Shown: positions 1 to 10,400 of the stretch, piece after piece
Layout of the letters: the number at the start of each line of letters is the position of its first letter
How positions within the stretch are numbered: position 1 is the first letter of the stretch
Assembly (NCBI GenBank): GCA_011800805.1
Contig: MPNW01000680.1
Location: 98,805 to 162,804, forward strand
Length of the DNA stretch: 64,000 nucleotides
Direction of reading: 5' to 3'
From: Hirudo medicinalis
Taxonomy: Eukaryota; Annelida; Clitellata; Hirudinida; Hirudinidae
Position numbers and translations under genes: made by a program
Notes under the pieces: model-generated
The model's input: only the letters and a program-made list of their open reading frames with translations
The model's database searches: none
Told to the model about the DNA's origin: nothing

Positions 1-187
1 AATTTTGTATTCTTAATTGCCTTCAGGGAGAAAATATTTTGTCTTTTCCGGCCTCATGCTTTTTTAGAAAAGCCATTTCGAGCCATTTTCTCAATTTCAG
101 ACTTCCTCCATTCAAGTATGTCAAAGCTATGGCATTGGAACTGCCAAAGCATTTATTTCCGATTTGTTTTTAAAATTCAATTCTGAT

Positions 188-332
188 CAGGATCGTCATT
201 TGCTGGACAAGGGGCCAACGACCCCACCTTGATTTGAATCTTGCCCTCCCTTGACTTTTGGCTAGAAGAAAAAAAAAAGGTCACCTCAAGTTGTGCTACG
301 ACCTCCTGGAAAAGGCTGAAATGATGTCCCTG
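188..332. mobile_element. 145-bp hAT-type MITE with perfect 8-bp TSD
   Basis: The element starts CAGGATCGTCATT and ends AATGATGTCCCTG, which are imperfect terminal inverted repeats. It is flanked on both sides by the identical octamer ATTCTGAT (180-187 and 333-340). An 8-bp duplication with CAG...CTG ends is typical of the hAT superfamily. No coding capacity is visible, so it is non-autonomous. A related 107-bp copy lies in an intron of the receptor gene at 33607-33713. Confidence 0.75.
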
Positions 333-1937
333 ATTCTGATCTGAGAATCAGACACACTCTATTATTACTATTGTTGTTATATTTTTTTAAAAGATGATTC
401 ATAACAGCCGAGCGGCGGATAATTCACATTTATATCATTAATATGCTAAATATTATTTTAAAACAGATGGATTTTCTCATTTATGAATGCCCTTATAATT
501 TATAAGTATTATTTTTATGATTAATAAATCAATCCATATCAAATCTCAAATAAATGCTTACTAATATGGAAAGCCTAAGGCGAATCCCTACTACTGCGTT
601 CTCAGATTCTTCCGTCGTTAATTTTGGTAATTTTAAGCTTGCTCGAAAACGCTGGCTGCATCAGTGCTGTTGATGGAGGTGAAGCGTGATTGACATTCCA
701 ATTATGTCGTACAAAAGCATTTGTTTGGGAAAGTTTGCAACTGTAGCAGCAGCGACAATGACGACGAGACTAGTTCGCTACAAAGTTTATTTACAACGGC
801 AACAATGTTCCGACTGACAACAAGACTGCTGGCTCGCAGCGTAACGACCTAGCCGGAAGAGTAGGAGAGTCGAGAAGGAGAGAATGCCGTTGTTGTTTAT
901 TAACGTCCGTTACACAGCTAAATGATTACGACGGCGCTCCCGTAACGGGATTTGAATCCGTGCTGCCATCGTCACGGGAGAATATTTATTTATTTATTTG
1001 ATTAAAGTTGCATAACTAAGATGATTTGGACTAATGAGGGGAGTATGCCTCTTAATATCTTAAATAGCCAATCAAGATAAAGGAGAATGTCCACAAAGGA
1101 TGCGAGGCAATGCGCGTTTGTCATCGCTGATAGAGTCAAGATCAGCACGTATTTTATGCTGGATGTGCGATCCTATACAACTGCACTTAAAATGTTCCTG
1201 TACAGGAAATTGTATTAAGTCGTAATTGCGCCACAACCAAGGTATTTCCTACCTATAAAAAGTGCTAAGCATTCCAATTTAAACGACGCACTCCACACAT
1301 TTTATCAAACCAGTGTATCAAATCTCACACTATTTTAGCCCGTTGAAAGTTAAGTCAGCTAAAGTTGCTTGTGTTTGTGAATATTCAGCAGCATAGGGAA
1401 TCAATTAATCTTGGAGTAGTTTCACTTTCTTAAGCGATGCTACACTGCGACCAAGCTTAAACTAAGTCTAGATAGAAGAAGCTATATGACTAGCGCGGCT
1501 TCGAATAAAGCCTAATAAAGTCTGATATTATTAAAGTCTTAAATATGAGTGACATCTACGTCGGCATTCCCAACATTTTTTTCCCAGTGAAGCTTCTTTT
1601 CATTTCATCCCGATAGGTTTATTATTTCTTCTAGTCAGTTTATAACTGTTTATAACTATAATTTTAAATTAATATTCATTAACAAATTGGTCAAATGCCT
1701 TTTCTCTTTCCAGCTTAACATAATATGTAATGAAAGAGACTCAGAGAAGCCTTTTTCCAGTCATCTCTTAGATATATTATAGGTTAAGAAGGCAATCATA
1801 CAAATGTCAATTCAATTTCAAAATCAAAAGAACAATAATCTTTAAATAAACGATACCTATAATGATTCAGAATGATTAGAGTGGCAACAGAACTTCAAGA
1901 CCACATAAAGCCAGTCACAGCAAAAATTAGGTCACAA
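333..1937. repeat. Repeat-rich intergenic stretch with reversed SINE copy
   Basis: No gene was recognised. From about 690 to 1250 the sequence is a diverged reverse-orientation relative of 6460-6960: shared blocks include a stretch about tttatttacaacggcaacaa and the TCCGGCTA-type box. Within it, 893-985 is a minus-strand SINE head with the B-box-like core GGATTCAAATCCC and the tail TAACGGACGTTAATAAAC. At 985-1035 another SINE tail (TTTGATTAAAGT, reversed) follows. The rest is unassigned AT-rich DNA. It lies downstream of the 3' end of the minus-strand gene at 1938. Confidence 0.5.
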
Positions 1938-3919
1938 TCAAATGACATCTTTGCATTTGCTTCCAATAGTTGAATATTCAGTTTTGTATAGACGAGGAAC
2001 AAAGTAGGCAGGATTTGCTGGCTTGGACATGATTTCCATATTTGCATTTATTTGTTGAGGTGCTTCAGAATTATACAAGTCCAGCAATGTGTCAAAGTTT
2101 TCTCTGTACTCTGTCTTCATGCCTCTGTGACAATCAATCAAGTATTTTATTGTTACTAGTGTATACAAATAATGAAATAATAACATCCAGATTCAGACAT
2201 TAAACTACTAAGTTCATATTTACAATGTAAAAAGCTATTACAAGTAATTGTGATTATGTCCAAGTCAGCTTAGATGTGCAATGGGATTTTATCAAATAAA
2301 TAAATAATAATATTGCCAATATAATCAAAACCTTTGGAAGGAAAATGCAGAGTCACTAAAATATATTTGTAAATTTAAAGTTATGTTAATTCAATAACTG
2401 TATTTGATTACTTGATTGTTCAATGTTCAAGTTAAAGTACTAATTTAAGATGATGATGTCAAACATCACAATTTTTGCAAGGGAAGGTTACGTTCAGACA
2501 ATTTTTTTAGTTTCCATAAACCTTAATAACCAGGTCAATTTAACTTGGTTTGATTTAAGGCTTGTTTATTTGGAAGGGCATTCTGTGTAATGACCACTCT
2601 ATTTCTAACTGCAGAATTTTTGTTTTTCCAAGTTCTCTGCTACTTTCAATTTAACTGAGGTTAATAACATTTACTTGAAATCTTGAAACTCAGATTAGAA
2701 AACTTTTAACATTCAGGTAAATTTAATAAGTGCTCAATTTTAAAGCGTTAAAATTGTAAATATTTGTAATGGAAATCAACAAGTAATCATACGAGTGAGG
2801 AACAAAATCAGCACAGTGGGGTAGTTGTCTGATTTTTGTAGCTGATTTGCAGAAAGACTTGTCTCTCATTGGTGATTCATGAGACTGAACCATTATAGGG
2901 TCCCAGTTGCTTAAAATTACCAATCAGGAATAATTTTAATGTAAAATGATATAACATGTGTGATATAACAATTTTTACTATTTTACTATAACAGAACATC
3001 ATAAATATGTACTATTTGGCTATAACTTCATTAGGCTTGTAGGCTCTATGTTCCTTCTGATATGTAGTCATGTAAGGATCATTGAGAATGTAAATGGAAT
3101 TGTTTGACGTCATTAAAGATGAAGGCAAACCAATCTTCTCAGAATGTGGTGAATGTGAAGCATCCTTTCATTTTAAATATTTTATAAATAAATTATTAAT
3201 CCATATATAAAACACTAATTAAACAGCTATTAAATATTTGTATTCAAATTGTACCTTCAAGTGATCCTTCAGCAGAAATCCATTGAGTTCAGAAAATTTA
3301 TTAGTTTCAAATGGTTTTATCTTTAAAATAAATTCTTCTCTTGTTTCAGAAGCTTGATTACCCATTGTCAAAGGTCTTCTAAGCCTTTCTGATTGAAGCT
3401 TAAATCGAAAAAATAATTGTAATAACATATGTTTTGATGTACAATTGCAATAAAAACAAATTCTTTCTTTCATAACAATTAAGCCATTTTGAATAAAAAA
3501 GTGGAGCAAAAACATTTGTAAGCTAAAACCACCTTATCATGTAGATCTTTATTATAATGAACTTTGTAATGGGCTGGAGGCTTGGTAAATGATGTTCCAT
3601 ATCCATAATTTTGCAGAGAACACTTGTAGTTATGAACAGTTCTAGACGTAGTTTGGTAATGATCACCAGACGCTACTTCGGGAGGTTTGTTTAAAATTTC
3701 AGGAAGCGATCTTGTTTGAAATAACTAAAATTTACAAATGGGCCTCGTTTAGCTATTGACAGTATTGATATGAAGCATATATTTAGTCGTGACACTATAT
3801 GACTTATTGAGACATCTATTTACTTCGACTTCCGAATCCGGCTGATCTCTGCGCCAATAATGTCCAATTCCAGTACTTGTTTTTAGTAAGTCATCGCTTT
3901 TGTATGTCATATCAGACAT
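1938..3919 (-). CDS. Putative axonemal/ciliary microtubule-associated protein, 6 exons
   Basis: Exons read on the minus strand: 3824-3919, 3533-3724, 3255-3398, 3027-3164, 2793-2884, 1938-2124. They join in frame (phases 0,0,0,0,2) to give 282 residues and a TGA stop. I do not recognise a named family with certainty. The protein is rich in short Tyr-containing motifs (YGYGTSFTKPPAHY, DPYMTTYQKEHRAY, GMKTEYRENF, FVPRLYKTEYSTIG). These resemble the repeated motifs of axonemal proteins such as SAXO/PPP1R32 and the small microtubule inner proteins. No signal peptide, membrane segment or coiled coil is evident. The ciliary role is inferred from these motifs plus an RFX X-box-like site just upstream. 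The acceptor of exon 5 (CAG before TCTCATGAATC) has a weak pyrimidine tract and is the least certain junction. Confidence 0.6.
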
Positions 3920-3969
3920 TTCCCACAATTTTTAGTCAAGCGATAATCGCAAGCAAACACATATACCAG

Positions 3970-3982
3970 GTTGCACTGCAAC
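3970..3982. promoter_or_regulatory. X-box-like (RFX) palindrome
   Basis: GTTGCACTGCAAC is a perfect 6-1-6 inverted repeat, close to the RFX X-box consensus GTTRCC-N(1-3)-RGYAAC. A further half-site GGCAAC follows within 10 bp. It sits 51 bp upstream of the start codon of the minus-strand gene ending at 3919. That is the usual distance for RFX control of ciliary genes. RFX binding is inferred. Confidence 0.5.
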
Positions 3983-4379
3983 TATGGCAACAACGCATGC
4001 GTCAGAGATTGTTATTAATTAGGGCTGGTTGACCAAAATGGCTTTAAAATATTTTTTAAACACATTGAACGTATAATTACAAAAGTAATACCTTTATAAT
4101 ATAATGCATAAACAACATTTTTAATAATAAAATAAAGAATTAACCACAATGTCAAATTCTTGAATTCCAACTGAGGGATTTGTCGATTTTGCTGGTTAAT
4201 AACTTAAAAATGAATGTTATAATTCGTTAGAAAAAACAGCACTTATCCAGATAACACAGTTTTTTCGACTATGAAAGTCTTCTAGGATCGCAAAACTTAA
4301 AATGCACACCATGAAGAAGCTCAATAAGCTCAATTTTCTTTGGAATAAAATGCCATTGGAAGAATTGTAACTAGTGTTA
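3983..4379. other. Intergenic, nothing recognised
   Basis: AT-rich sequence between the X-box-like site and the TAACTN repeat. I see no exon, RNA gene or element ends in it. Confidence 0.4.
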
Positions 4380-5580
4380 ATTCTATTAACTATAACTGTA
4401 ACTGGAAACTCTAATAACTGACAGAAACCAAATCAGTTAACTGTAACTATAACTATAACTGACCGCGCCTAAATAACTATGACTATAACTTTAACTTNNN
4501 NNNNNNNNNNNNNNNNNNNNNNNNNNNNNNNNNNNNNNNNNNNNNNNNNNNNNNNNNNNNNNNNNNNNNNNNNNNNNNNNNNNNNNNNNNNNNNNNNNNN
4601 NNNNNNNNNNNNNNNNNNNNNNNNNNNNNNNNNNNNNNNNNNNNNNNNNNNNNNNNNNNNNNNNNNNNNNNNNNNNNNNNNNNNNNNNNNNNNNNNNNNN
4701 NNNNNNNNNNNNNNNNNNNNNNNNNNNNNNNNNNNNNNNNNNNNNNNNNNNNNNNNNNNNNNNNNNNNNNNNNNNNNNNNNNNNNNNNNNNNNNNNNNNN
4801 NNNNNNNNNNNNNNNNNNNNNNNNNNNNNNNNNNNNNNNNNNNNNNNNNNNNNNNNNNNNNNNNNNNNNNNNNNNNNNNNNNNNNNNNNNNNNNNNNNNN
4901 NNNNNNNNNNNNNNNNNNNNNNNNNNNNNNNNNNNNNNNNNNNNNNNNNNNNNNNNNNNNNNNNNNNNNNNNNNNNNNNNNNNNNNNNNNNNNNNNNNNN
5001 NNNNNNNNNNNNNNNNNNNNNNNNNNNNNNNNNNNNNNNNNNNNNNNNNNNNNNNNNNNNNNNNNNNNNNNNNNNNNNNNNNNNNNNNNNNNNNNNNNNN
5101 NNNNNNNNNNNNNNNNNNNNNNNNNNNNNNNNNNNNNNNNNNNNNNNNNNNNNNNNNNNNNNNNNNNNNNNNNNNNNNNNNNNNNNNNNNNNNNNNNNNN
5201 NNNNNNNNNNNNNNNNNNNNNNNNNNNNNNNNNNNNNNNNNNNNNNNNNNNNNNNNNNNNNNNNNNNNNNNNNNNNNNNNNNNNNNNNNNNNNNNNNNNN
5301 NNNNNNNNNNNNNNNNNNNNNNNNNNNNNNNNNNNNNNNNNNNNNNNNNNNNNNNNNNNNNNNNNNNNNNNNNNNNNNNNNNNNNNNNNNNNNNNNNNNN
5401 NNNNNNNNNNNNNNNNNNNNNNNNNNNNNNNNNNNNNNNNNNNGATAACTGGAAAGTTGTAACTGGTAACTGGAAAGACAGTATAAAGTTAACTGTAACT
5501 TTAACGGTAACTGGAAAGTACTAACTGTAACTCAAACTCTAACTGAAAAGTCCTAACTGAAATAACACTGATTGTAACAG
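4380..5580. repeat. Degenerate TAACTN satellite-like tract containing an assembly gap
   Basis: Both flanks of the gap are built from variants of TAACT, TAACTG, TAACTT and TAACTGGAAAG in head-to-tail order. The array is therefore continuous across positions 4498-5443, which are all N (946 bases). The true array length is unknown. It is not the canonical TTAGGG telomere repeat. The tract does not code: any open frame through the N block is an artefact. Confidence 0.8.
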
Positions 5581-6147
5581 AGAGTAAAATAGAGTAACTA
5601 AAATAACTAAAATAGAATTGTTATAAGAGGATAACATTAGCCAAAAAGACTTCCTTTAACCAAAGAGATAATGACAAAAATTTTCTTGAAACCAACTTAA
5701 GTTAAATGAATGAACAAGTTCCAGAATAAATTAATATTCGATGTTGGGAGATGTGTTGTAAACTTGTTTTAAACTTTTGAGATTTCATTAACGCGTCCTT
5801 TTTCTTCTTTGGTAGGTGCTCAATGGAACAGATAGTGACCAACAATTGAGATTTTGAGTGGTGTTGTGGTGCTGTTTTACCGTAAACTTGGGAGGTTTTC
5901 TAGTAAGTTCATTGAGCAAGTATTCAGTGAATAGAACTGAATAATTGAGTTAAGAATTTGTATGGAACTGTAATATTTGTGGAAACTGATATGAGATTTT
6001 GAAATCTTGTGAGATGTTATAAACTTAATTTAGTTCTGCAGAGCTGCGTTTCAGATTATAAATATGACGATTAAATGTAGCAATATAAATTTAATTATTC
6101 CTTAATTATTAAATTATTTTATTTTATTAGGCGCGGGGTTATAACAA

Positions 6148-6148
<1 letters not shown>
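5581..6148. other. Intergenic, nothing recognised
   Basis: AT-rich sequence after the TAACTN tract. I see no conserved coding signal. Confidence 0.4.
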
Positions 6149-6229
<81 letters not shown>

Positions 6230-6295
6230 GTTATTGTCGTTGTTGTTGCTGCTGTTGCTATTGCTATTATTATTATTATTATTATTATTATTATC
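6149..6295. repeat. (ATT)n microsatellite
   Basis: A near-perfect ATT run, interrupted around 6229-6265 by GTT/GCT variants, followed by further ATT units. Confidence 0.95.
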
Positions 6296-6459
6296 ATTTT
6301 TAAAAATGGGAAAGGAAAGTCCTAAACATATTTGATTCTAAATTAAAAGAATTCCCGGTGAAAATATTTCCTAGTCGGTCTACATATCATTTCGTCTCTG
6401 CTTTGTGCCTTGTATCATTTGTAACTTCTTAATTGCGCCTCGTATAAATTCAGGCAGTC

Positions 6460-6960
6460 TATCTATTTTGTTGCACATTACTCAGTAAATTACTTTGACA
6501 CGCTTTTCTAGAGTGGCTCTACCATCCTTACAAGAATTAAGCCACAGAGCTTTTATTGTAGGATCGCATATCCATCATAATCACGTGCTGATCCTAGCCC
6601 TATCAGCGATGACTTAATCAGGCGCGAAGATCATCCTTTGTTTGTGGACATCCTCCTTTGTCCTGACTGGCTATTTAAGAAGCTACGTCAGGGCATTCTT
6701 CCCTGTCCAAATCATTTTAGTTATGCAACGGACTTTAATCAAATAAATAAATAAGGCATTCTTCCCAAAGTCCAAATCATCTTAGTCATGCAACGGACTT
6801 TAATCAAATAAATAAATAAAAATAAATAATGGCATTCTTCCTTTCTCTCTCCTACTCTTCCGGCTACGTCGCTAAGCTGCTACTCAAGCAGTTATGTTGT
6901 CAGTCGGAGCATTGTTGCCGTTGTTGTAAATAAACTTTGTAGCGAATTCGTCTTCGCCGT
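6460..6960 (+). repeat. Composite SINE-related repeat with duplicated tail
   Basis: This is the forward relative of the reversed repeat at 690-1250. The SINE tail (AATCATxTTAGTxATGCAACGG, then ACTTTAATCAAATAAATA) occurs twice in tandem, about 6697-6755 and 6771-6829. A further block about CTACTCTTCCGGCTACGTC follows. The repeated AAATAAATA tail is typical of a retroposon 3' end. It lies downstream of the VPS26-like gene. Confidence 0.6.
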
Positions 6961-7435
6961 CAATGCCGCTCCCTCTACATTACGAATGTGTGATTTCGCA
7001 ATCCGGTTTCGCAGTTTTCCTATAGAGGATTTGGAATTAATTTCGAAAAACATTCGAAACACATTTGCTTGGTGAAGATATGTTTTAAGAAATTCTTTAC
7101 ATGATGTAGGAAATCTGTTCATTTAAAAATAACGTTTGAACGAAAAACAAGTTATCAAATTAAGGTGGATGACTAAAATACGAAAGCTGTAACGTCTAAC
7201 GTGGGTATATGTAATAAATAAAAGGTCTGTGCGCCAACATCTTTTCCAAGTTTTATGTCCATTTCTATCTTTGAAACTTTATTTTGATATCAGTGACTTA
7301 TGATTGTCGGAGCGGGCAAGGTGTCTATAACTGACAAGTGGTATATGCATTTTCCTGAATATAACCAGTTCCTACAAAATTGAGTAGATCAAAATTTATT
7401 TATGATGCGAATAAAAATGGGTAAATGTAGGTATG

Positions 7436-10400
7436 TTAGTACTGTTTACTAAAACACCTACTAAAAATATGATAATTTTCTGTGCGTTTCATTAACTAAA
7501 ATATCTATTGGTAGCAGAGCTTTACGCTGAAATTATAGTTCATGTATTTTATGTAAAAATTTAGTTGTATGTACTTTAACCTTTAGTTTGAAGTCAAAAA
7601 CATTAAAAACATATTAAAACATTACATAGCATTATCCTTATATAGTAAATATCTTAAACGCAAACCTGTAACTTGTAAAAAACATTATCTGATGCATCCG
7701 TGATATTGAGTTTTAGATAATACTTCACGCAAAATCTGTCTTCAAGGTTTTTTGCAGTTGGACATATAGAAAGTGGGGTCAAATAGACTCTTATCGGAAA
7801 TGGTCCGTCTGAAGCATCGGCAGCAATAAAATAACTGAGATGATAAGCAATAGAAAAGAAATAGTTTACTGTCCAATGGAGACCCATCCAATATTTCCTG
7901 GTTCCAGATGATCATATCAGAAAAAGTTTTTTCTCTTCCTTCATAAAAAAATTAAAGTCATAAAAACAGTATAATGTCTAATTAAAGACCGTTTAATTTA
8001 GATTATCCCTTGTTTCTCAACTCTAACTCACCTTCGACGATCTCCTTTTCTTTTAAAATGATTTGCAGTTCTACTTTTTTTAATTCTATATCTAATCTAA
8101 TGAATCTGATGGCTCCTTCGATAACGTCGTTTTGATGATACCTAGATGAATGTACAACATAATGAATACATAATGTTTATAATATTGTTATAACCCTGCG
8201 ACAAGACATTAATTAATTTTTGTAATTAAGTTTATACTGATTAAGTTTATTATTGTTGTATTTAGAATCTTTCTATTTAGTCTTTCTAGATAGGACTCGA
8301 TATCCAATATTCCTATTCAGCGAATAATTACACAATTGATCGCTACGCAATAACTGGCTACGGGGGTTGCATAAGTGTGGTATTTACAGGTAATACCACT
8401 CTCTTGTTAACTTATCTCTTATAACTTGTCACTTGCTGAATAATTACTAAATAAATCCAACAATAAACTCGGCATATATTAAGCCCGTCGTTTATTACAC
8501 TAGTGTCAGGAGTGGGATCAAAGGAAACTGGGATTCAAGGAAACTCTCCTGGGCAGTCCTGATAGCGGGACGTCACTCCCTTAGGACTTAGGATCCTTGA
8601 GCCGATAACATTTTACTTTCTTGTTGATTTTTAATGTGCATATTTATTTGTCCGGCTCATTAAAAAAAATAAAGAAACCGTATGATCCAAGGAAACGAGT
8701 GGGATCCAAGAAGAGAACAAGGGAGATCTATAAACTACGATTCGAAACAGTTGAACCGGCATAATGGTCAAGGCACTAGAGGATTTAAATGTTGGCGAAT
8801 TAATGTCCGAACTCAAAGAGAGGCAGTTGAGCACAAAGGGTAAAAAAGAACTGTTAATCGAATATTTTCTAAATAAATCCAACAATAAACTCGGCATAAA
8901 TTAATCCCCTTCGTTTATTACAATATATATACTATATCATATGTGGTTCATGATACATTGTTAATCGATTTGAAGTTATTTGTATTATTTATTTGATTAA
9001 AGTCTGTTGCATGACTAAGAGTCGATTTGAAGTTGGTTGCAATCTAGCTTTTATAAGGCTTCCAATGGTCGAAATTTCAGGAGAGTACTAATACATGAAA
9101 TAACTGCACACAATTAATTTTATGGTACAATATTAAAACAGGTGTTCGAGAGAAGTGATAGAACAACGATCATGCTTTTGCAATATATCAAAGTACCATT
9201 GCTGTCCATTTGGTCAATATTGACGCAATACTCAAAAGTTTGTTTGAAGTCTACTACTCTGATAGTAGTACGTTATAAACTTATCCATCTCAAATGCCTT
9301 TCGTTTCATCCGGATTAATATTCCTTTCATACTGCCGATGTTGGATACTTAAATATTTACATATTTAAAACATGTATAGATATTTTTTAGATGTATTCTG
9401 ATATTCAAGATGACTTAATTTCAAGATTTTAACTATTAATTTTAATAGTAATACCTATTACATAAAATCTTTCGTTAACCTCTTTGATACAACTTAAAGT
9501 TATTGCATATTGACTGGCAATTCAAGTGTTTGCCTGTTTCGAAATGGCGGCTTTTACGTTGTTAGAGATCCTTAATTTGTTAGATCATAAAATTAATAAC
9601 AACAAAATCATTATCGTCAGACCTCCACTTATTGCATTCCATTTCAAACTGCAGACTTCTTTCGTTTCCGGCCTCCATCTTGAAATTTCGCGTCACTTCC
9701 TGCTTGAATGAAGGACGTTCTATGATCACATCCTGGGTGGTTGTTATTTTTCCTCCGAAACGTTTGAAGAGTATTGCTTGGACGTAATACCTATTTTACG
9801 AACTTTTCAGCTATAAGCACACTGCTGTTCAGATTAATTATTGATTTTTAAACTCTATAAAGAAAACTCTATAGAGAAACCACCCATATGCGATCTCTAC
9901 GTTTCCGGTCTGTAAAAATGCTTCAAGTGCATGAACATTACAGAGTTACTTTAAAAAAAAAAGTGAATCCAAAATTTTAAAATTAAATTTATGTCACTTA
10001 AACAAATTTCGAACCCACCTAACTTGCAAATGGGCGCCTGAATATGTTTCGTACGGTGTCATGGCTTCACCGCTGAATGAAAATTTATAGCTGCTTCTTG
10101 AAGCCACATGATCTCGACACTGCAAATCTCGGCATTCGCACGTAAACACTAGATTGATCTTCTTGCTTTTGTAAGTTCCTGCTGGAATAAAATAAAACTT
10201 CAAAAACTTGTAATTTGTGAAGATTATTAAATAATCTAACTATTATCTTTAATAACATTCTGTTAAATTAATTTTTGTAAAATACGCTTTCTTTTTACAA
10301 ACGCGGGTGACCTTTCAGTATGCAAATATAACATGAATAATTTGAGTATGTCGATGGATAATCGATTGTGAAGTACACTTGAAGTTGGAATATTTTATTT

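Noticed and set aside
4479..5462. Long open frame through the N block
   Set aside because: It consists almost entirely of undefined bases within a TAACTN repeat; there is no coding evidence.
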